Assembly (NCBI GenBank): GCA_947446155.1
Contig: CANFFZ010000078.1
Coordinates: forward strand, 1-9,697
Source: Chloroflexota bacterium
Lineage (GTDB): Bacteria; Chloroflexota; Dehalococcoidia; UBA2979
Length of the DNA: 9,697 bases
Direction: 5' to 3'
Every line of letters begins with the position of its first letter. Positions within the stretch are counted from its first letter, which is position 1. The notes beneath the pieces were generated by a model, which was given only the letters and a program-made list of their open reading frames with translations, had not been told where the DNA came from and made no database searches. Made by a program: the position numbers and the translations under genes. Shown piece after piece: positions 7,132-9,697 of this stretch.

Positions 7132-7174
7132 GTTCACACTCGCGTGTGGGTGACCTCGGGTGAGGCCCAATCGG

Positions 7175-8143
7175 TTAGGCGGTTGCCTTCGCGACGGGGC
7201 GGCCCGGGAGGTCGAGGTCCGCCGGGGGCGGAGCGGGGTTGACGAGGCCCGCGAGCAGCTGGCTGGGGACGAGCGAACGGAGTTCGTCCGCGGTCCACAT
7301 GCCGGCCTTCGCGATGGTGCGGTTCGGTGTCTCGTCCCATGCCAGCGAAACGGAGCCGCCGGACACGTAGAAGATCTTGCCGTTGATGTTCCACGCCTGG
7401 TCCGAGAGCAGGTAGTTGACCATGGGGGCCACGTACTTGGGCTCCCGCAACTGCTGCACGATGGACTCCTCGCGGACCGCCTGTTGCGCGATGCCGGCAC
7501 GGGCCCGCATCTCACGGGCACTGTCCGGCACGCTGGCCGTCATACGAGTCGCCGCGCCCGGCGCGATGCCGTTCGAGGTGACGCCGTAGCGACCGAGGTC
7601 GCGGGCGAGGCAGCGGACGCCGCCGGCGATGCCGGCCTTGGCCGCACCGTAGTTGGACTGACCCGCGTTGCCGTTCAGGCCGGAGCCAGACGAGAACGCG
7701 ATGATCCGGCCGTAGCGGTTCTGGCGCATGATCACGGACGCCGGCTTGGCCACGTTGAAGTAGCCAGTCAGGTGTACGTCCACGACCTCGTCCCACTCGG
7801 ACTCGGCCAGGTTGAAGATCATGCGGTCACGCAGGATGCCGGCGACGTGGATCACGCCGTCCAGCCGCCCGAAGGCGTCCACTGACTGCTTGATCATGTT
7901 CTCGCCACCGGCCTCGGTCGACACGGTGTCCATGTTCGCCACGGCCTTGCCGCCAGCGGCGGTGATTTCCTTGACGACTTCTGCGGCCGGGCCGGCGTCG
8001 CCGCCGGTGCCGTCCAGATTCACACCGGGGTCGTTGACGACCACGGAACCACCGAGCGAAGCAGCGAGCAGGGCGATCTCACGCCCGATGCCGCGGCCGG
8101 AGCCGGTGATGACGTATGCGCGGCCCTCCAGGGGCTTTGCCAT
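7175..8143 (-). CDS. Short-chain dehydrogenase, MFE-2/17beta-HSD4-like (3R)-hydroxyacyl-CoA dehydrogenase, copy A
   Basis: A 322-residue SDR expected to oxidise a 3-hydroxyacyl-CoA (or similar alcohol) with NAD. The cofactor loop TGSGRGIG is at 13-20, and Asp38 after the second strand (VVVNDPG) suggests NAD rather than NADP. Active-site residues are Ser152, Tyr165 and Lys169 (YGAAK). The GILRDRM, VHLTG, YGRII and IAPGAATRMT stretches match the dehydrogenase part of peroxisomal multifunctional enzyme 2. The usual NNAG motif reads HVAG (99-102), and His124 stands where classical SDRs have the tetrad Asn, as in MFE-2. About 75 extra C-terminal residues follow the SDR core. GAGAGGA ends seven bases before the ATG. 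It lies 23 bases after copy B, its close paralog. The exact substrate is unknown. Confidence 0.88.
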   Translation of the reverse strand: MAKPLEGRAYVITGSGRGIGREIALLAASLGGSVVVNDPGVNLDGTGGDAGPAAEVVKEITAAGGKAVANMDTVSTEAGGENMIKQSVDAFGRLDGVIHVAGILRDRMIFNLAESEWDEVVDVHLTGYFNVAKPASVIMRQNRYGRIIAFSSGSGLNGNAGQSNYGAAKAGIAGGVRCLARDLGRYGVTSNGIAPGAATRMTASVPDSAREMRARAGIAQQAVREESIVQQLREPKYVAPMVNYLLSDQAWNINGKIFYVSGGSVSLAWDETPNRTIAKAGMWTADELRSLVPSQLLAGLVNPAPPPADLDLPGRPVAKATA

Positions 8144-8150
8144 GTTCGGT

Positions 8151-8157
8151 TCCTCTC
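8151..8157 (-). promoter_or_regulatory. Shine-Dalgarno GAGAGGA of dehydrogenase copy A
   Basis: On the minus strand GAGAGGA ends seven bases before the ATG (8143-8141). It fixes the start of copy A and occupies most of the 23-base gap behind copy B. The upstream genes of this strand carry similar AGAGGA/AGAGGG sites (9161-9156 and 9675-9670). Confidence 0.7.
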
Positions 8158-8166
8158 TTTCCGCGA

Positions 8167-9147
8167 CTACGCCAGCGCTTTGGCTGGAATGTCGCGGCCG
8201 GGGACTTCAACGTCCTCGCGCGGCGGGGCCGGGTTGTCGATGCCCTTCATCAGGATGGAGGACACAGCGTCATCCAGTTCAGCCTGGGACCAGAGGCCCG
8301 GCTTGAAGATGGTGCGCATCGCCGTCGGGTGGTGCGCCACGGAGACGGTGCCCCCGGAGACGTTGAACACCCAGCCGTTGACGTTCCACGCGTCGTCAGA
8401 CGCGAGGTACCCGACCATCGGCGCGACGAACTCGGGCTCACGGAGGCCGGAGAAGGCGCTCTGCGGGGCGGCGGCCGCGGCCTGAGCCGCACCCGCGATG
8501 CCCTGCGAGGCACGCAACTGGCGCGCGGAGTCCGGCACCGTCTGCGTCATGCGCGTGGCGGCGCCCGGGGCGATCGCGTTGCAGGTGACGCCGTAACGGC
8601 CCAGGTCCTTCGCCACGACTCGGGTCATACCCGCGATGGCGGCCTTCGCCGCGCCGTAGTTGAACTGGCCCGTGTTGCCGATGATGCCCGAGGTGGACGA
8701 GAAGTTGATGATCCGGCCGGAGCGCTGCTGTCGCATCAGGACAGACGCGGGCTTGATCGTGTTGTAGTGGCCCTTCAGGTGGACCGCGATGACCGCGTCC
8801 CACTCTTCTTTAGCCATGTTGAAGATCATGCGGTCACGCAGGATGCCGGCAACGTTGACCAGGATGTCGATCCGGCCGTACTCGTCGACTGCCTGCTTCA
8901 CCATGTTTTCGCCACCGGCGTATTCCGCGACCGAGTCCGTGTTGGCCGAGGCGATACCGCCGGCAGCCTTGATCTCGTTCACGACCTGCTGAGCCGGGCC
9001 GGCGTCGCCACCGGTGCCGTCCACGTTCACGCCAGGGTCGTTCACCACGACCTTCGCGCCCTCTTTCGCGAACAGCATTGCGATGCCGCGACCGATGCCA
9101 CGGCCTGAGCCCGTGACGACGGCGACCTTGCCGTCCAGTGCGCCCAT
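8167..9147 (-). CDS. Short-chain dehydrogenase, MFE-2/17beta-HSD4-like (3R)-hydroxyacyl-CoA dehydrogenase, copy B
   Basis: A 326-residue paralog of the next gene on this strand, matching it along the whole length at clearly more than half of positions. It has TGSGRGIG at 12-19, NDPG at the end of the second strand (NAD preference expected), NVAG at 98-101, and the triad Ser151, Tyr164, Lys168. His replaces the classical tetrad Asn in VHLKG, as in MFE-2 dehydrogenases. Compared with copy A it has a short alanine-rich insertion at about 222-232 in the substrate-lid region. The C-terminal extension ends in NPAPPREDVEVPGRD, also present in copy A. AGAGGA lies eight bases before the ATG. It follows the MaoC-like gene after an 84-base gap and precedes copy A, so all three are probably one operon for acyl-CoA metabolism. 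Confidence 0.88.
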   Translation of the reverse strand: MGALDGKVAVVTGSGRGIGRGIAMLFAKEGAKVVVNDPGVNVDGTGGDAGPAQQVVNEIKAAGGIASANTDSVAEYAGGENMVKQAVDEYGRIDILVNVAGILRDRMIFNMAKEEWDAVIAVHLKGHYNTIKPASVLMRQQRSGRIINFSSTSGIIGNTGQFNYGAAKAAIAGMTRVVAKDLGRYGVTCNAIAPGAATRMTQTVPDSARQLRASQGIAGAAQAAAAAPQSAFSGLREPEFVAPMVGYLASDDAWNVNGWVFNVSGGTVSVAHHPTAMRTIFKPGLWSQAELDDAVSSILMKGIDNPAPPREDVEVPGRDIPAKALA

Positions 9148-9231
9148 ATCCCTAGTCCTCTCCCGCCCCCTCCCGAGGGCACTTCACAGATGCACATCCC
9201 CAACGAAGGGAGATGCGGATCGCGCCTGTCC
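9148..9231 (-). other. 84-base gap between the MaoC-like gene and dehydrogenase copy B
   Basis: This is the longest spacer inside the minus-strand cluster. It holds the AGAGGA ribosome site near copy B and an imperfect inverted repeat (arms about 9192-9200 and 9208-9216, two mismatches) that is too weak to call a terminator or attenuator. I see no convincing -10/-35 pair, so read-through from the MaoC-like gene is the simplest view. Confidence 0.4.
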
Positions 9232-9663
9232 CTACCCGCGTGCCGGTAACGTCACCGTCCCAGTCCCCGGGGAGGTCTTCTGCCCGGACGGATTCTCCGT
9301 CCAGATCTCCAGGTCGACCAGGTGGTTCGACCCGTCGATGTACTTCTTCACGACCACGCCTTTGCAGACGATGTCCTGATTCGGATAATCCATGCCGCGG
9401 TACGTGCAGCCGAACTTCCGCACGGCGCCCCGCGGTGCCACCCAGTCGTGCAGCAACTGTCCCAGGAACGCGTTCTTCAGAGCGCCGTGGACAATGATGG
9501 TGTCCAGTCCGGTCTCCTTCGCGAACGCCTGGTCGTAGTGGATCTGGTAGAAGTCGCCGGAAGCGCCCGCCCAGACCACCAGTTGCTGCGTGGAACAATT
9601 CTTCTGGAGCGTGGGGATCTCGTCTCCCACATTCACGTCGTCCCAGTAGACCTGCTCCGCCAT
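9232..9663 (-). CDS. MaoC-like hot-dog fold (R)-enoyl-CoA hydratase/dehydratase
   Basis: A 143-residue hot-dog protein of the MaoC/hydratase 2 family, which adds water to trans-2-enoyl-CoA (or removes it) to give the (3R)-hydroxyacyl-CoA. The motif SGDFYQIHYDQAFA at 35-48 keeps the expected Asp37 and His42, but the usual Asn-Pro of GDxNPxH is Tyr39-Gln40. It continues with GLDTIIVHGALKNAFLGQLL and the YRGMDYP and HLVDLEIWTEN strands. The length equals a single hot-dog domain, as in proteins that pair with a second, separately encoded half. AGAGGG lies six bases before the ATG. It is the first gene in view of the minus-strand cluster, upstream of two SDRs that would act on the product. The family call is firm; the substrate is unknown. 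Confidence 0.87.
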   Translation of the reverse strand: MAEQVYWDDVNVGDEIPTLQKNCSTQQLVVWAGASGDFYQIHYDQAFAKETGLDTIIVHGALKNAFLGQLLHDWVAPRGAVRKFGCTYRGMDYPNQDIVCKGVVVKKYIDGSNHLVDLEIWTENPSGQKTSPGTGTVTLPARG

Positions 9664-9697
9664 CCCGCGCCCTCTGTCCGTCCTGCCTGCGCCCGCC

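Noticed and set aside
7143..7170. Second hairpin (CCTC/GAGG) after the main terminator
   Set aside because: Only four base pairs, too short to support.
7175..7190. C-terminal -AKATA/-AKALA of the SDRs as a peroxisome-like targeting signal, given the MFE-2 similarity
   Set aside because: The window is bacterial and the tail does not match the SKL-type signal.
8116..9108. 330-codon plus-strand open frame opposite dehydrogenase copy B, and a similar one at 7160-7885
   Set aside because: Low-complexity Arg/Asp/Val/His-rich shadows of the real minus-strand SDR genes; both contain similar strings because the SDR genes are paralogs.
9192..9216. Imperfect inverted repeat in the MaoC/SDR gap as an attenuator or riboswitch
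   Set aside because: The arms have two mismatches and no T-tract or aptamer-like structure; it is within what chance gives in GC-rich sequence.
1..9697. CRISPR array, insertion sequence, prophage, defence island, tRNA or rRNA
   Set aside because: No spaced direct repeats, transposase or phage genes, or RNA gene structure were seen; base composition and gene style are uniform throughout.

Overview
The window is GC-rich, gene-dense bacterial chromosome with almost no non-coding DNA. The organism is probably an aerobic member of the Chloroflexota, near the Dehalococcoidia; this is an inference. It rests on the gene order cdaA-ybbR-der-plsY-gpsA, on Chloroflexota-like variants of the GpsA (G-A-T-A-W-G-T) and PlsY (GSGK) motifs recalled from memory, and on a downstream set of MaoC and 17beta-HSD4-like dehydrogenase genes. 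No 16S rRNA or other decisive marker is present.

Left block, + strand, 1-5012: the 3' part of a membrane diadenylate cyclase gene (cdaA), a YbbR-repeat protein (CdaR-like), the ribosome-assembly GTPase Der, the glycerol-3-phosphate acyltransferase PlsY, and the glycerol-3-phosphate dehydrogenase GpsA. The first four are chained by 4-base stop/start overlaps (GTGA or ATGA), which suggests one translationally coupled transcript. GpsA makes sn-glycerol-3-phosphate and PlsY acylates it, so the block joins c-di-AMP signalling, ribosome assembly and the first steps of phospholipid synthesis. A TATAAC hexamer placed exactly for a leaderless transcript precedes gpsA.

Middle block, + strand, 5062-7078: an acidic HEAT-repeat protein, a Nudix hydrolase and a RimJ/RimL-type GNAT acetyltransferase, again joined by 4-base overlaps and preceded by a second candidate promoter with almost no 5' UTR. 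The joint role of these three is unknown. A perfect 13-bp inverted repeat at 7103-7131 lies between the convergent transcription units and probably terminates both.

Right block, - strand, 9663 down to 7175: a MaoC-like hot-dog hydratase followed by two tandem paralogous short-chain dehydrogenases that resemble the (3R)-hydroxyacyl-CoA dehydrogenase part of peroxisomal multifunctional enzyme 2. Together they look like a split hydratase/dehydrogenase module for acyl-CoA metabolism. These genes have clear Shine-Dalgarno sequences, unlike gpsA and the HEAT gene.

There is no RNA gene, CRISPR array, insertion sequence or prophage, and no gene-free stretch above 300 bases. Most of the window is ordinary housekeeping DNA. 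The parts most worth a second look are the HEAT-Nudix-GNAT cassette, the duplicated dehydrogenases, and the putative leaderless starts.
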